64,000 nucleotides of DNA from Rubripirellula lacrimiformis (GCF_007741535.1 NZ_CP036525.1:8122001-8186000), one strand, 5' to 3'. Counted from the first letter of the stretch, positions 36,250-46,295 are shown. The notes: generated by a model not told the origin, from the sequence alone. Made by a program: numbers and translations.

Positions 36250-39200
36250 ATGACTCGATCGATCTCCTGCCATCACCCACGGTACCCACACGCAACAGTG
36301 ATGGCCTGGTGCCTTGCCTGGATTGTAGCTGTCGGTTTGACCCTGACGATGCCGGCGACCGCACGGGCCCAGGTCGTACGATCCGATGCCGATGCCGCGG
36401 TTGTCCCTAGCGCAGGTGAGATTACCCCCGCCAAGATCAAGGATCTTCAGTCGCAGATCGATAGTGCGACAGACATCGAAGACGACGTCCGCACCCGGCT
36501 CACTGGACTTCTGAGCCAAGCATCGGACGAACTGAGCCGGGCCGCCAAACTAGAAGCCGCCGCCCAACAAGACCAGGCACTTGTCGAAAGCGTTCAAACA
36601 CGCCTTCAAACGACGCTGAACGAGATCAAGGCGATCACCGATTCGCAGCCCGCATCGCCGTCCGAATCCGCCACGATGCCAGAACTGGAAAGCAGTCTGG
36701 CCAAAAAGATGGCTGACGCCCAACAGACCAAAAATCGGCTATCCGCGTTGCAAGCCGACATCACGCGGCGAAGCGATCGCCGCAAACAGATTTCATTGCT
36801 GCAGGCATCCCACGCCGAGCGTCTTGCCGAAACCGAAGCCCAACTCAACATCACTCCACCCAGCGGCGAATCGAACTGGTCAGCCAGTGCTCGGACGATT
36901 CTGCAACAAGCCAAAATGCAAGCGCTTGCTGCCGAACCGTTGGCCTATCAATGGGAACTGGCCAAGTACGACGCCGAACAAGCGGTGGACCTGCCCACCC
37001 AGAAGGTACGGGAGGCACAGGCCGAGGTCGCACGCAATGAAGCCGAGCTTGAAAAACTAAACCAACGAATCGATCAGCTGCGAAAAAGCCAAGCCCAATC
37101 ACGCGTCACTGACCTGCGTGTCGCCGCCGGACAGATCGACGATCCAGTGCTCCAGCAACAAGCGATTCGCAACGTCGAACTCGCCGAAGAAAACCAAGAT
37201 GTCGTGAAAGACATCGGCATCGCTTCAGCGAGAACCGACGCCGTCAAACAACGCCTCACAACGCTTGCCACCCAAGAAGAACGAACCCGCCAAAGAGTCG
37301 CCCGAGTCGGTCTTAGCGGAGCCATCGGTCTGGAACTGCGAAAACAACTCTCGTCGCTGCCCAACACACGCGACATCGAGCGGCAGGGATCGCAGCGTCA
37401 AGAAATCATGCGAAAAGTCGAACTGAGCCGTTTGCAGTACGAGGATGATCTGACTGATCTATCCAAGGAAAAACCCAATCCCAATGCAACCGAAATCGAA
37501 ACGGGAATCCAAGCCGATCACGAAGCGACGCTTCAATCCTTGGGCAAAAACTATGACAAGTATTTCCAACAGTTGTCGGATCTGGACTTCAGCGAAAATC
37601 AACTGATCGCAGCAACCGATAGCTACCGCAGCTTCCTGAACGAACACGTCCTGTGGATCCGCAGCAACGGATTTTTTGGATGGACGGATCTGCGTGAAGC
37701 CGCCGAACAGTTTCGCGATCTGTTGCTTCCGTCGCTCTGGGCCGATGTTGGTCGATCGCTGTGGATTGACGTGTTCAGCCAACCCTGGCTGTACGGGCTG
37801 GGATTGCTGGCGTTGCTATTGTTGATGCCGGCCCGTTATCGAGGACGCAATCAACTATTGGCGTTTGGAAAGTCAGCCGAGCGACCAACCTGTACGGAAT
37901 TTTCAATCACGATCCGCGCCGCACTGATGACCGTCACGATGGCGGTGGCATGGCCTGCTGTGCTGATGTTCCTGGGATGGCGATTGGCTGCGTCCCCACT
38001 GAACACAACGTTCCCGGTGGCCGTGGGACGCGCTTTGATCGCCACCGGTGGTGTGCTGACGCTATTGAACGTGGTCCGCCATAGCTGCCGCGAAATGGGA
38101 CTCGCCGTCGCCCACTTTGGTTGGCCCAAACGAGCGGTCGAACTGCTCAAACGAAGAACCCGCCAACTGCGATTCTTGTTTTTGCCTTTCGTGTTTTTGG
38201 TGGTGCTGCTGCGTGAACTTTCGGCGATCAATGCCAACAATGCGCTCGAACGATTGGCGTTGTCAGCATCGCTGGTCATCCTTAGTTGGGCGTTGCTAAA
38301 GATCCTGCATCCCCGACGAGGAATCTTGGCCGAATACCTAAGCCGGATGCCAACTGCCTGGATCACTCGCACCAGCAATCTATGGTCGTGGACGATCATC
38401 GGATTCCCGATGTTGATGGCCATTTTGATCCTGTTCGGTTTCTATTACACCGCGTCGGAATTGGTGTGGCGGTTCTGGCACACGATGTGGCTAGCGGTCA
38501 GCTTGGTCGCGCTGCGTGCGTTTGTGATTCGCGCCTTGCAAATCAACCATCGCAAGATCCGCATTCAGACGATCAAGGATCGCCGTGCACAACAGATTGC
38601 CGCCCAAACACCGGGCGCCACGCCCGTCGTGGAACAGGCCGTGACGGGCGAAGCATTGACGCTAGAAAATGAACACGATGCGTTGCGAGCCAACAGCGAA
38701 CAGGTGCTACGGATCCTGCACTCGGGACTGCTGATGACGGGGCTGCTGCTGATGTGGTTCCTATGGTCGGGATTGTTCCCAGCCTTTGGCATTCTGGACC
38801 AAGTCGAGTTTTGGAACACCGAACGAGACATTGTCGTCGAAATTCCGGCCGATGATGGCAGCATGACTCGCACGACCGAACTCCGCGTCGTCCCCGTCAC
38901 GCTGATCAATTTGATCGCCGCGGCACTGATCGGACTGGTCACATTCACATTGGTCCGAAACGTCCCCGGCCTTATCGAAATCGTGATCCTGCAAAAACTG
39001 CCCCTCGAAGCGTCGTTCAAATTTGCGATCGTGACGATGTGTCGATACGCCATTCTGGTCGTCGGGCTGCTGTTGGCGTTTTCTGCGGTCGGAGCCAGTT
39101 GGTCCAAATTGCAATGGTTGGTGGCGGCGTTGACCGTCGGCTTGGGATTCGGCCTGCAGGAGATCTTTGGCAACTTTGTCTCCGGCATCATCATCCTGTG

Positions 39201-39807
39201 GGAACGCCCCATCCGCATCGGCGATGTCGTGACACTCGACGCGGTCAGCGGAACGGTCTCTCGAATCCAGATGCGTGCGACCACCATCTCGGACTGGGAC
39301 CGCAAGGAATACATTGTTCCCAACAAGGATTTTGTCACCGGACGACTGCTGAACTGGACACGATCCGATCAGGTCAGCCGGATCGTGGTGCACATCGGCG
39401 TCGCCTATGGATCCAATGTCCGCCAAGCGATTGACCTGTTACTTGCAGCAGCCAATCACCACCCCCGCGTGATGGACGACCCAGCCCCAAGTTCGACCTT
39501 TGACGGATTCGGCGACAGCACGCTGAACCTCAGCTTGCGATGCTTCGTCCCCAACCTGGAAGGTCGCTTGGACGTGATCAGCGAAATCAATCTTGCGATC
39601 GATGATACGTTCAAACAAGCCGGAATCGAAATCGCCTTCCCGCAAACCGATCTGCACATCCGCAGCGTTCCAGCCGAATGGACGGTCAGCTCGGGTCCAC
39701 AACCCTCGGCCCCGGCAACCGTCACCACCCGCGAACGGACCGACGCGTCCAATTATCCCGTTGGCGAAGAAATTCGTGCAGGTTCCAAGTCGCTTTCAAA
39801 CGAATGA
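36250..39807 (+). CDS. Large mechanosensitive channel (MscK/MscS family)
   Basis: The product is 1,185 aa with a signal peptide ending near ATARAQ (residue about 39). A periplasmic helical/coiled-coil region covers about residues 55-500 (long Gln/Glu/Ala/Arg runs). About eleven transmembrane segments follow from about 515 to 980. The MscS pore and beta domain lie at about 940-1130 (VGLGFGLQEIFGNFVSGIIILWERPIRIGDVV, YIVPNKDFVTGRLLNWT). The length and layout match MscK/YbiO-type channels, which open under membrane tension and release solutes. It is followed by a second, smaller MscS gene, suggesting a local osmotic-stress cluster. Confidence 0.92.
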   Translation: MTRSISCHHPRYPHATVMAWCLAWIVAVGLTLTMPATARAQVVRSDADAAVVPSAGEITPAKIKDLQSQIDSATDIEDDVRTRLTGLLSQASDELSRAAKLEAAAQQDQALVESVQTRLQTTLNEIKAITDSQPASPSESATMPELESSLAKKMADAQQTKNRLSALQADITRRSDRRKQISLLQASHAERLAETEAQLNITPPSGESNWSASARTILQQAKMQALAAEPLAYQWELAKYDAEQAVDLPTQKVREAQAEVARNEAELEKLNQRIDQLRKSQAQSRVTDLRVAAGQIDDPVLQQQAIRNVELAEENQDVVKDIGIASARTDAVKQRLTTLATQEERTRQRVARVGLSGAIGLELRKQLSSLPNTRDIERQGSQRQEIMRKVELSRLQYEDDLTDLSKEKPNPNATEIETGIQADHEATLQSLGKNYDKYFQQLSDLDFSENQLIAATDSYRSFLNEHVLWIRSNGFFGWTDLREAAEQFRDLLLPSLWADVGRSLWIDVFSQPWLYGLGLLALLLLMPARYRGRNQLLAFGKSAERPTCTEFSITIRAALMTVTMAVAWPAVLMFLGWRLAASPLNTTFPVAVGRALIATGGVLTLLNVVRHSCREMGLAVAHFGWPKRAVELLKRRTRQLRFLFLPFVFLVVLLRELSAINANNALERLALSASLVILSWALLKILHPRRGILAEYLSRMPTAWITRTSNLWSWTIIGFPMLMAILILFGFYYTASELVWRFWHTMWLAVSLVALRAFVIRALQINHRKIRIQTIKDRRAQQIAAQTPGATPVVEQAVTGEALTLENEHDALRANSEQVLRILHSGLLMTGLLLMWFLWSGLFPAFGILDQVEFWNTERDIVVEIPADDGSMTRTTELRVVPVTLINLIAAALIGLVTFTLVRNVPGLIEIVILQKLPLEASFKFAIVTMCRYAILVVGLLLAFSAVGASWSKLQWLVAALTVGLGFGLQEIFGNFVSGIIILWERPIRIGDVVTLDAVSGTVSRIQMRATTISDWDRKEYIVPNKDFVTGRLLNWTRSDQVSRIVVHIGVAYGSNVRQAIDLLLAAANHHPRVMDDPAPSSTFDGFGDSTLNLSLRCFVPNLEGRLDVISEINLAIDDTFKQAGIEIAFPQTDLHIRSVPAEWTVSSGPQPSAPATVTTRERTDASNYPVGEEIRAGSKSLSNE

Positions 39808-40087
39808 CAATTCCACCTCTTCCCGTGGGGAGAGCCAAAGCGAGGGAAGGGCGGTGGGGGCGGCTGCCGCGGCCCGAACAACGCCGCTATCGGAGATACC
39901 GGGATCGGCAAGCGTGCCACTCCCTCAACTGGTCGGCCAGGAACCATCGCGGTCGGCCGGCCACCACCCCGCCCACAGATCCCCGTCTCCGATTGGCCGA
40001 AAATAAAACATTCTTCGCTTGGCTGCGCCGCCTCCCCAAGCGGCAACCCAGTACCGCGTAGCCTTCTTGGCAGGCAAAATTTTGCGG
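39808..40087. other. Intergenic region between the two MscS-type genes
   Basis: This region is GC-rich with no supported gene. Its right end leads directly into the sigma-54-type promoter. No convincing NtrC-type enhancer palindrome was identified by eye. Confidence 0.4.
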
Positions 40088-40104
40088 TTGGCACATCATC
40101 TGCT
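40088..40104 (+). promoter_or_regulatory. Sigma-54-type promoter
   Basis: TTGGCAC (-24) and CTGCT (-12) have the GG and GC dinucleotides separated by exactly 10 bp (40090-40091 and 40102-40103), against a consensus TGGCAC-N5-TTGCW with one mismatch. Transcription would start near 40115, giving a leader of about 58 nt to the ATG at 40173. The third line of support is that the operon encodes a sigma-54-dependent activator. Confidence 0.6.
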
Positions 40105-40172
40105 TTTAAGGGCGAACATTGGGCGAAGAACGCTCACCGCCTGTATGTGTCTTCCCTGAAAGCTTGCCGTCG

Positions 40173-41504
40173 ATGCCATTTCGTTGCCCCCCCGTTGATA
40201 GCCGCCCGACGAACGGGGCAGGTACCCAGCGGTGGGCAAAGCGACGGTCGGCCACCATCCAATCGGTAGCGATCGCCTGGGCCACGACGGCTGCCATCTG
40301 CATCGGCTTCGCCCCGCCTTTGGTATATGGGCAAGCCGCCACCGACGCGTCCGCGGAAACCACGACCACCGAACCGGCCCAAGCCGTCTCAGTCGAAAAT
40401 GTGACCGACGACGCGGAAATCACAGACCGCGTCACTCGCATCCTGAAATCGACACCCTGGTTCAAGGATGTCAAAGTCGAGACCGACAACGGTGTGGTGA
40501 CGGTTCACGGTGTCGCGGACACCGCCGAACATCGTGACTGGGCCATCGCCCTGGTCAATCGCACCGAGGATGCGGTCGCAACGGTGGATGCGATGTCGAT
40601 CGACCCCACCGTCGACCTGCAAGCATCCGCATCGGTCGTTGAACGCAGCTTGTATGAACTGTGGCGAGACTTCCTGTTGCGATTGCCATTGTTGATCGCA
40701 TCGTTGGTCTTCCTGGTCATCACCGCAGTGCTTGCCAAAATCATTTCTTCGGTCGTACGACGAGTATTGAACAAGCGACGCATGCGGACAGGACTGAAAG
40801 ACCTGCTGGATCAGTTGACGACGATCGCCATCTGGATCATCGGAATCTTGATCGCAACGGTCATCGCGTTTCCAGGCATGACCCCGTCGAAAGCATTGAC
40901 CGTGCTGGGCCTCGGGTCGGTCGCCATCGGTTTTGCGTTTAAAGACATCTTCGAGAACTTCTTTGCCGGAATCTTGATCCTGCTGCGATACCCATTCGAT
41001 CGCGGCGACTTCATCACCTGCAACGGTCTGACCGGGTGCGTTCAAGAGATCACGATTCGAAACACGATGATCCGCCGTCTGGATGGTGAATTGACCATCA
41101 TCCCCAACGCCCAACTGTTCAAATCCAACGTTGATGTGCTGACCAACCAAGACCAACGCCGAATGCGGCTGATCTGCGGCGTCGCCTACGACGAGGACGT
41201 CGACCAGGCCCGAGATGTGATTTCAGACGCGGTCCGCAAGTGCCAAGCAGTCGACTCGGACCGAACCATCGAAGTATTTGCCATGGAATTCGCGGATTCC
41301 AGTATCAATTTCGAAGTGACCTGGTGGACCGGGTCGCTGCCAGCCGATTTACGCCGCAGCCGTGACCAGGTGGTCGCATCGATCAAACGAGCCCTCGACC
41401 AGGCTGGAATCGAGATTCCGTTCCCATATCGAACATTGACGTTTAAAGATCCCAATTTGACTGCATCGGTCTTGGGCCCCCCTCCGCAATTGGAGCAAAA
41501 ATGA
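40173..41504 (+). CDS. BON-domain MscS-type small-conductance channel
   Basis: The product is 443 aa from ATG 40173; a TTG at 40119 extends the frame but falls almost on the predicted transcription start. A signal sequence or first helix (IAWATTAAICIGFAPPLVYG) is followed by a periplasmic BON domain (TDRVTRILKSTPWFKDVKVE, GVVTVHGVADTAEHRDWA), which binds phospholipid or acts as a sensor. Transmembrane helices follow, then the MscS pore helix and beta domain (LGLGSVAIGFAFKDIFENFFAGILIL, YPFDRGDFITCNGLTG). It ends overlapping the ATG of the next gene by 4 nt (ATGA). First gene of a four-gene operon. Confidence 0.92.
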   Translation: MPFRCPPVDSRPTNGAGTQRWAKRRSATIQSVAIAWATTAAICIGFAPPLVYGQAATDASAETTTTEPAQAVSVENVTDDAEITDRVTRILKSTPWFKDVKVETDNGVVTVHGVADTAEHRDWAIALVNRTEDAVATVDAMSIDPTVDLQASASVVERSLYELWRDFLLRLPLLIASLVFLVITAVLAKIISSVVRRVLNKRRMRTGLKDLLDQLTTIAIWIIGILIATVIAFPGMTPSKALTVLGLGSVAIGFAFKDIFENFFAGILILLRYPFDRGDFITCNGLTGCVQEITIRNTMIRRLDGELTIIPNAQLFKSNVDVLTNQDQRRMRLICGVAYDEDVDQARDVISDAVRKCQAVDSDRTIEVFAMEFADSSINFEVTWWTGSLPADLRRSRDQVVASIKRALDQAGIEIPFPYRTLTFKDPNLTASVLGPPPQLEQK

Positions 41505-43069
41505 TGACAATCAGCGAACCATCTCCAACAGCACCTGCGGTAGAAAACAGTCTTTCGCAACAGGTCGCTGATATCCAACGCCCACTGCGGACCGAGCGCA
41601 TGCCCAAAGTACTGGTCATCGACGATGACAGAACCATCTTGTTGCTGGCCGAAAAGGCGTTAGCACCGATTGCCGATGTGACCACCGCAGAAACGGCCAA
41701 AGAAGGCCTGAAACTGCTGCACAGCGATACGTTCGATGCCGTCCTGCTGGACATCATGTTGCCCGACCAAAACGGGTTGGCGTTCTATTGCCAAATTCGC
41801 GATCTGGATCGTCGATTGCCCGTCATCTTCATGACGGTCGAAGCGGCAAGCCATACGGCGATCGAAGCGATGCAGCTGGGTGCCTTCGATTACTTGGCCA
41901 AACCATTGTCGGTGGACCCGCTTCGTGACTTGGTCGACAAAGCGATCGAACAACGCCAAATCAGCAGCATCCCGGTTGCGATCTCGGCAAACGATGAATC
42001 CGCGGACTCGTCCAGCGAATTGTTCATCGGCCGTAGCCAACCGATGGTCGACGTTTTCAAAGCGATCGGCCGCGTTGCCAAACAGAACGTGCCGGTTCTG
42101 ATCCGTGGGGAAAGCGGTACCGGCAAGGAACTGGTCGCCCGGGCTCTGTACCAGTACAGCCACCGCAGCGAGGGCCCGTTCCTGGCGGTCAACTGCGCGG
42201 CGCTACCCGACAACCTGTTGGAGAGCGAACTTTTCGGCCACGAAAAAGGCGCCTTCACCGGTGCCGAGTCTCGCCGTATCGGGAAGTTCGAACAGTGCAA
42301 CGGCGGCACGCTGTTCTTGGACGAAATTGGTGACATGGCACCGTCGGTCCAGGCCAAGGTGCTGCGAGTGCTGCAAGAGCAACGATTCGAACGCGTCGGT
42401 GGCAACACCGAACTGACAACGGACGTCCGGATTGTCGCCGCGACGAATCGACCGTTGGAAAAGATGGTCGAAGATGGCGAATACCGTGAAGACCTGCTGT
42501 ACCGATTGAACGGCGTGACGATTCATCTGCCACCGCTCAAAGAACGTCGCGATGACATCGCCGCACTGATTCACCACTTCTTGTTGCAGGCCAAACGCGA
42601 CCTGAACAAGCCTGACCTGGAAGGGTTGTCGCCGGAAACGGTGCGTCTGCTAGTGAATCATGATTGGCCGGGGAATGTACGGCAGTTGCGAGCGGTGATT
42701 CGCCGCTGTGTGCTCGACACATCCTTGCCCGTCGTCGTGCATGACACGTTGCCCAACGACATCAAAGGAACATCGGCCGCTAAACCCAACGCTGGCGATA
42801 CCCTCACCACGGACCGCGGGTCCGATGCTGCGGGCAAACAGTTGCCTGAACTGGTCGATCGACTGCTTCGCGAAAAATCAACCGATGTCTATGCCGAGGC
42901 CGTCCGTTACACCGAACAGTTTGTGTTGTTGAAAGTATTGCAGGAAACCGGCGGCAATCAAAGTCAGGCGGCTGAAATCTTGGGCATTACACGTGGCAAG
43001 CTTCGCGATCGAATCGCTAGCTACAACATCGTTTTGGAAAGTGGCGTTTCGATTCGCAACGAACAATAG
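41501..43069 (+). CDS. NtrC-family sigma-54-dependent response regulator
   Basis: The product is 522 aa. The receiver domain (about residues 30-150, VLVIDDDRTILLLAEKAL) has its phosphoacceptor Asp in AVLLDIMLPDQNG (about 83). The AAA+ domain has Walker A GESGTGKE (about 203), the sigma-54 contact loop GAFTGA (about 250) and Walker B GGTLFLDEIGD. A Fis-type helix-turn-helix (SQAAEILGITRGKLRDRI) ends the protein. It binds upstream enhancers and remodels sigma-54 RNA polymerase. Its ATG overlaps the channel stop. A sigma-54-type promoter precedes the operon, so autoregulation is likely. Confidence 0.95.
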   Translation: MMTISEPSPTAPAVENSLSQQVADIQRPLRTERMPKVLVIDDDRTILLLAEKALAPIADVTTAETAKEGLKLLHSDTFDAVLLDIMLPDQNGLAFYCQIRDLDRRLPVIFMTVEAASHTAIEAMQLGAFDYLAKPLSVDPLRDLVDKAIEQRQISSIPVAISANDESADSSSELFIGRSQPMVDVFKAIGRVAKQNVPVLIRGESGTGKELVARALYQYSHRSEGPFLAVNCAALPDNLLESELFGHEKGAFTGAESRRIGKFEQCNGGTLFLDEIGDMAPSVQAKVLRVLQEQRFERVGGNTELTTDVRIVAATNRPLEKMVEDGEYREDLLYRLNGVTIHLPPLKERRDDIAALIHHFLLQAKRDLNKPDLEGLSPETVRLLVNHDWPGNVRQLRAVIRRCVLDTSLPVVVHDTLPNDIKGTSAAKPNAGDTLTTDRGSDAAGKQLPELVDRLLREKSTDVYAEAVRYTEQFVLLKVLQETGGNQSQAAEILGITRGKLRDRIASYNIVLESGVSIRNEQ

Positions 43070-43085
43070 CAGGGAGAGAGTGACT

Positions 43086-43463
43086 GTGACCGAAGATCAA
43101 AGAGAGCGATTCGCATCCGCATTGAAGCGTCTTTCGGGTGACGAAGAATTACTAGTTCAAATGGCTGTCATGGTTTCGCAAGACGCCGTTCCCGTGTTGG
43201 CATTGCTGCGTCAACAAATCAGTGAATCATCACTCGATGATGCGGCAGCCACGGGCCACAAATTGAAGGGCATGTTCAGCACGTTTGAAACGGGATCTCC
43301 CGTTGCCGAACTGCAGGACGTGATCCAAGTTTGCCGATCGGGCGATTCGGCCGCCGCCCAGTCGATGTTCGCAGGCCTGGAACCTGACCTGAATGTCCTG
43401 TTGGGCGAACTAGAACTGCTATCCACTTCCGATGACCCATCTTCGATGGATCGCTCGTCGTGA
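43086..43463 (+). CDS. HPt phosphotransfer protein
   Basis: The product is 125 aa from a GTG at 43086; the GTG at 43080 is in frame and both follow AGGGAG. It is predicted all-helical with AAATGHKLKGMFSTF, matching the HPt signature xHxLKGxxxxxG; His58 is the phosphoacceptor. It would carry phosphate between a hybrid kinase and a receiver such as the one encoded just upstream. Start spacing after the regulator is 16 nt and its stop overlaps the next start. No histidine kinase lies in the window. Confidence 0.75.
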   Translation: MTEDQRERFASALKRLSGDEELLVQMAVMVSQDAVPVLALLRQQISESSLDDAAATGHKLKGMFSTFETGSPVAELQDVIQVCRSGDSAAAQSMFAGLEPDLNVLLGELELLSTSDDPSSMDRSS

Positions 43464-44542
43464 ATCGGCTGGCCAAGGAATCATCGGATCGTTCTAGCCA
43501 GTTGGTGCGAGACACGTTGACCCGGATCGCGCTGGTAACCGCATGCGGATTGGCGATCGCGATTGGGTTCTTTGCCCGTGATCTGTGGATGCTGATTTTC
43601 GGGGCGGCCTTGGTATCGGTAGTGATCAATCGGTCGGCACGCATGCTAGGGAAAATCACACCCGCATCCTGGACGGACCAGTTTCGTGTCGGTCTGATTC
43701 TGTTGATGCTCGTCATCGCCGCCGCGATCACCGCGGTAACCTTCGCCAATTCGGCCAGTCAACAAGTTGTCACGTTGACCGACCGAATCAGCGATTCATC
43801 CACCGAATTCCTGCAGTCCGTCCGTCAACATCCGATCTACCAACGCTTGCAACCTGCGGCCGAAAATCCCGACGGTTCGACCATGATCACCAACGCGATG
43901 CCCGATTCGGGAAAGTCGCTGGGAATGTTGCGATCGCTGTTCACGTCGACCTTTGGTTTGATGACAGATTTCTTGGTCCTGGTCATCCTTTCGGCGTACT
44001 TTTGTGTCTCCCCATCGGTTTACCGCGATGGTGCGTTGAAGTTCTTGCCGGTCGATTGGCGGGACCGGGCTCGTGGCTTGATGACGGAAACCGGCGACAC
44101 CTTGTCGCGATGGATGGTCGGTCGATTGATCGCAATGTCCTTGGTCGGCATTTGTTTTTCAATCGGATTGGCAGTGATCGGGATTCCGATGCCGATCCAG
44201 CTTGGAATCTTTGCCGGCCTAGTCACGTTCATCCCCAACCTAGGTGCGTTGGCAGCCGTCGTCCCGGCGTTGCTGTTGGCGTTCAGCCAAAGCAATACAG
44301 CCATGATCTCTGTGATCGCTTTGTACGGTGCTATCCAGTTCGCCGAAAGCTATCTGATCACGCCGCTAGTCCAACAGCACCAGGTCGCTTTGCCACCGGC
44401 GATCGTGATTTTGTCACAGATCATGGCGGGCATCCTTTTCGGATTCTGGGGCATCGTCTTTGCGACCCCGCTGGCTGCTGCGGCGATGGTCTGGATACGT
44501 GGACTGTATTTGCAGGACTACCTTCAACAGGACTCGCAATAG
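43460..44542 (+). CDS. AI-2E-family permease
   Basis: The product is 360 aa from a GTG overlapping the HPt stop (GTGA). Several transmembrane segments include the UPF0118/AI-2E core (VGRLIAMSLVGICFSIGLAV, GLVTFIPNLGALAAVVPALL, QFAESYLITPLVQQHQVALP, GILFGFWGIVFATPLAAAAM). Members export small molecules (autoinducer-2) or act as Na+(Li+)/H+ antiporters. Here, after an osmosensitive channel, the antiporter role fits better; this is inferred. Its last 122 nt overlap the convergent gene on the other strand. Confidence 0.85.
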   Translation: MNRLAKESSDRSSQLVRDTLTRIALVTACGLAIAIGFFARDLWMLIFGAALVSVVINRSARMLGKITPASWTDQFRVGLILLMLVIAAAITAVTFANSASQQVVTLTDRISDSSTEFLQSVRQHPIYQRLQPAAENPDGSTMITNAMPDSGKSLGMLRSLFTSTFGLMTDFLVLVILSAYFCVSPSVYRDGALKFLPVDWRDRARGLMTETGDTLSRWMVGRLIAMSLVGICFSIGLAVIGIPMPIQLGIFAGLVTFIPNLGALAAVVPALLLAFSQSNTAMISVIALYGAIQFAESYLITPLVQQHQVALPPAIVILSQIMAGILFGFWGIVFATPLAAAAMVWIRGLYLQDYLQQDSQ

Positions 44543-45251
44543 CGTCGGGTCGGCAAAACACTTTGGCTAGCACCCAGTGCGTCGGCAGGTAAACGAAAGT
44601 CGGTAGCCCCACCATCAGAAGCGTCAGCCATGCCCAAGATGGCATCGAAGTCTGTGGCTGCGCGTCGTCCATGCCAAACACATAGTTGATGTTGTGTGGC
44701 TGATTGGCAAAGTCCAATTCTGCTCCCGCTGGCGGCATCAGGAAATAGCACACCAACATCAAACCCCACGCGGTGATTGTCCATGCTTTCAGAGCCCGAC
44801 GGTCGTAGCCAATGCGCGCCAGGATGAACAACAGCAGGATCGGCAACCAGAAGTGAAAGAACGATAGTCCACGGGCAAACAACGATATCCCGTCGTCAAA
44901 CATGTAGCTTGTCATCCCGGTCACGGGCAATCCAGCGATCTGGCCCAAGAAGTCCACCTGCCACAGCACCTGGGGGACGGCGATTCCAACCGCCGCCATC
45001 GATGCAAAGATCGGACGTTCCGTCCAAATTCCAATCACGGCCAAGAACAACGCAACGTCGCAGTAATACAGAAAATTCGTGGCCCCGTACTCGCGCCAAT
45101 AGTACGGCACCAAGACTGCGACGAACGCGGTGAACAAAACTTTGGCGGCCATCGGCAGACGACGTGTTGATTGGTCGATGTGCCGGCCAATGGATGGGGT
45201 GTCGCCTGCGGGGAAGGCGTCCATCGGATTTCCGACTCTCGTTTCGTTCAT
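44421..45251 (-). CDS. Polytopic membrane protein, unknown function
   Basis: The product is 276 aa from the ATG giving MNETRVGNPMDAF; the open frame upstream is not supported. Six or seven hydrophobic segments (PMAAKVLFTAFVAVLVPYYW, YYCDVALFLAVIGIW, and others) lie between polar tails. The tail reads into the 3' end of the permease gene on the opposite strand (122-nt overlap). I recognise the pattern as a planctomycete membrane-associated protein without assigned role. Confidence 0.7.
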   Translation of the reverse strand: MNETRVGNPMDAFPAGDTPSIGRHIDQSTRRLPMAAKVLFTAFVAVLVPYYWREYGATNFLYYCDVALFLAVIGIWTERPIFASMAAVGIAVPQVLWQVDFLGQIAGLPVTGMTSYMFDDGISLFARGLSFFHFWLPILLLFILARIGYDRRALKAWTITAWGLMLVCYFLMPPAGAELDFANQPHNINYVFGMDDAQPQTSMPSWAWLTLLMVGLPTFVYLPTHWVLAKVFCRPDAIASPVEGSPANTVHVSRPSPQQPAGSQRRCPRIRKGCPP

Positions 45252-45464
45252 CTTGTTCCGCCCGCCCGAAGTAGAAATGGGTGTCTCTGGATCGTCGACT
45301 AACTGCTCTAAAAATCCAGAGCCTACGCCGCTGGGACGGCTGCGCAGAAAAGTGGCTGCCAACGCCGAATTCGTTCTGGCAGCAGTCCGAGGATGACTTG
45401 TTGCGGCCGCGGGGGCGGGCTACAGTGGCTTAGCCACCGCCGCTGCTCACCACGAGGTCATCTG

Positions 45465-46238
45465 TTGCAAACCGAACGAATCCCCGTCTACGAGCGACTA
45501 AACGACCGGCTAAGGACGGCGCTTGGGGACGACTATCGCTGCGGCGACAAGTTTCTGACCGAACGAGAAATCAGCCACCAGTTTTCAGTTAGCCGCGCCA
45601 CCGCCAACAAGGCTCTGGCCAGTTTAGTGTCCGAAGGGTTGCTGGAATTCCGCCGTGGGATCGGCACCTTCGTGCGGCGTGATGCGATCCACTACGACGT
45701 GCGATCCTTGGTCAGCTTTACGGAGAAGGCCAGGGCAGCGGGAAAAGTCCCATCGACTCAACTGATCTCGTTCGACCGTGTCGATGCCGGCCAGACTGAC
45801 GCGATGGTGTGCGAAGCATTGGGCGCGTCGCCAGAATCCAAACTATGGCACATGCAGCGACTTCGCTTGGCAGATGGCTGCCCAGTCATTCTGGAACGCC
45901 GCTACATCAACCAATCGCGATGCCCCAAACTGACCAAGGCCCAAGCGGCTGGGTCGTTGTACCACGCCTTGACCGAGAAACATTCGTTGGCGATCGCTGG
46001 TGCCGATGAAATCATCCGAGCGGTTTTGTTGACGGCAAGCGACGCAAAACAGTTGGGCGTCCCGGCGAATTCGCCCGCGCTCGAAGTCGTGGCGGTCGGC
46101 TTCATTGACGACCGTGATTCGTCGCCACTGTGGTGGGAACGAACGCTTTACCGTGGTGATCAGTACGAATTCCACAGCCGGCTTGGCCCGATACGTACGG
46201 CCACACCGGCGCAAGGACGGCTGCGTCAAACCAAGTGA
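45465..46238 (+). CDS. GntR-family (HutC/UTRA type) regulator
   Basis: The product is 257 aa if started at TTG 45465 after GAGG (spacing 7); the open frame extends to 45393 without a good site. An N-terminal winged helix-turn-helix (IPVYERLNDRLRTALG, TEREISHQFSVSRATANKAL) is followed by a UTRA ligand-binding domain (SKLWHMQRLRLADGCPVILE, YHALTEKHSL). UTRA domains bind sugars, phosphates or amino acids. It lies 57 nt before an oxidoreductase and deoC, so it probably controls them in response to their substrate. Confidence 0.88.
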   Translation: MQTERIPVYERLNDRLRTALGDDYRCGDKFLTEREISHQFSVSRATANKALASLVSEGLLEFRRGIGTFVRRDAIHYDVRSLVSFTEKARAAGKVPSTQLISFDRVDAGQTDAMVCEALGASPESKLWHMQRLRLADGCPVILERRYINQSRCPKLTKAQAAGSLYHALTEKHSLAIAGADEIIRAVLLTASDAKQLGVPANSPALEVVAVGFIDDRDSSPLWWERTLYRGDQYEFHSRLGPIRTATPAQGRLRQTK

Positions 46239-46295
46239 TCGAAATCGACTGAAAAACACACTGCATCCATCGAAGCCCAAAGGAACACTCGCCCC

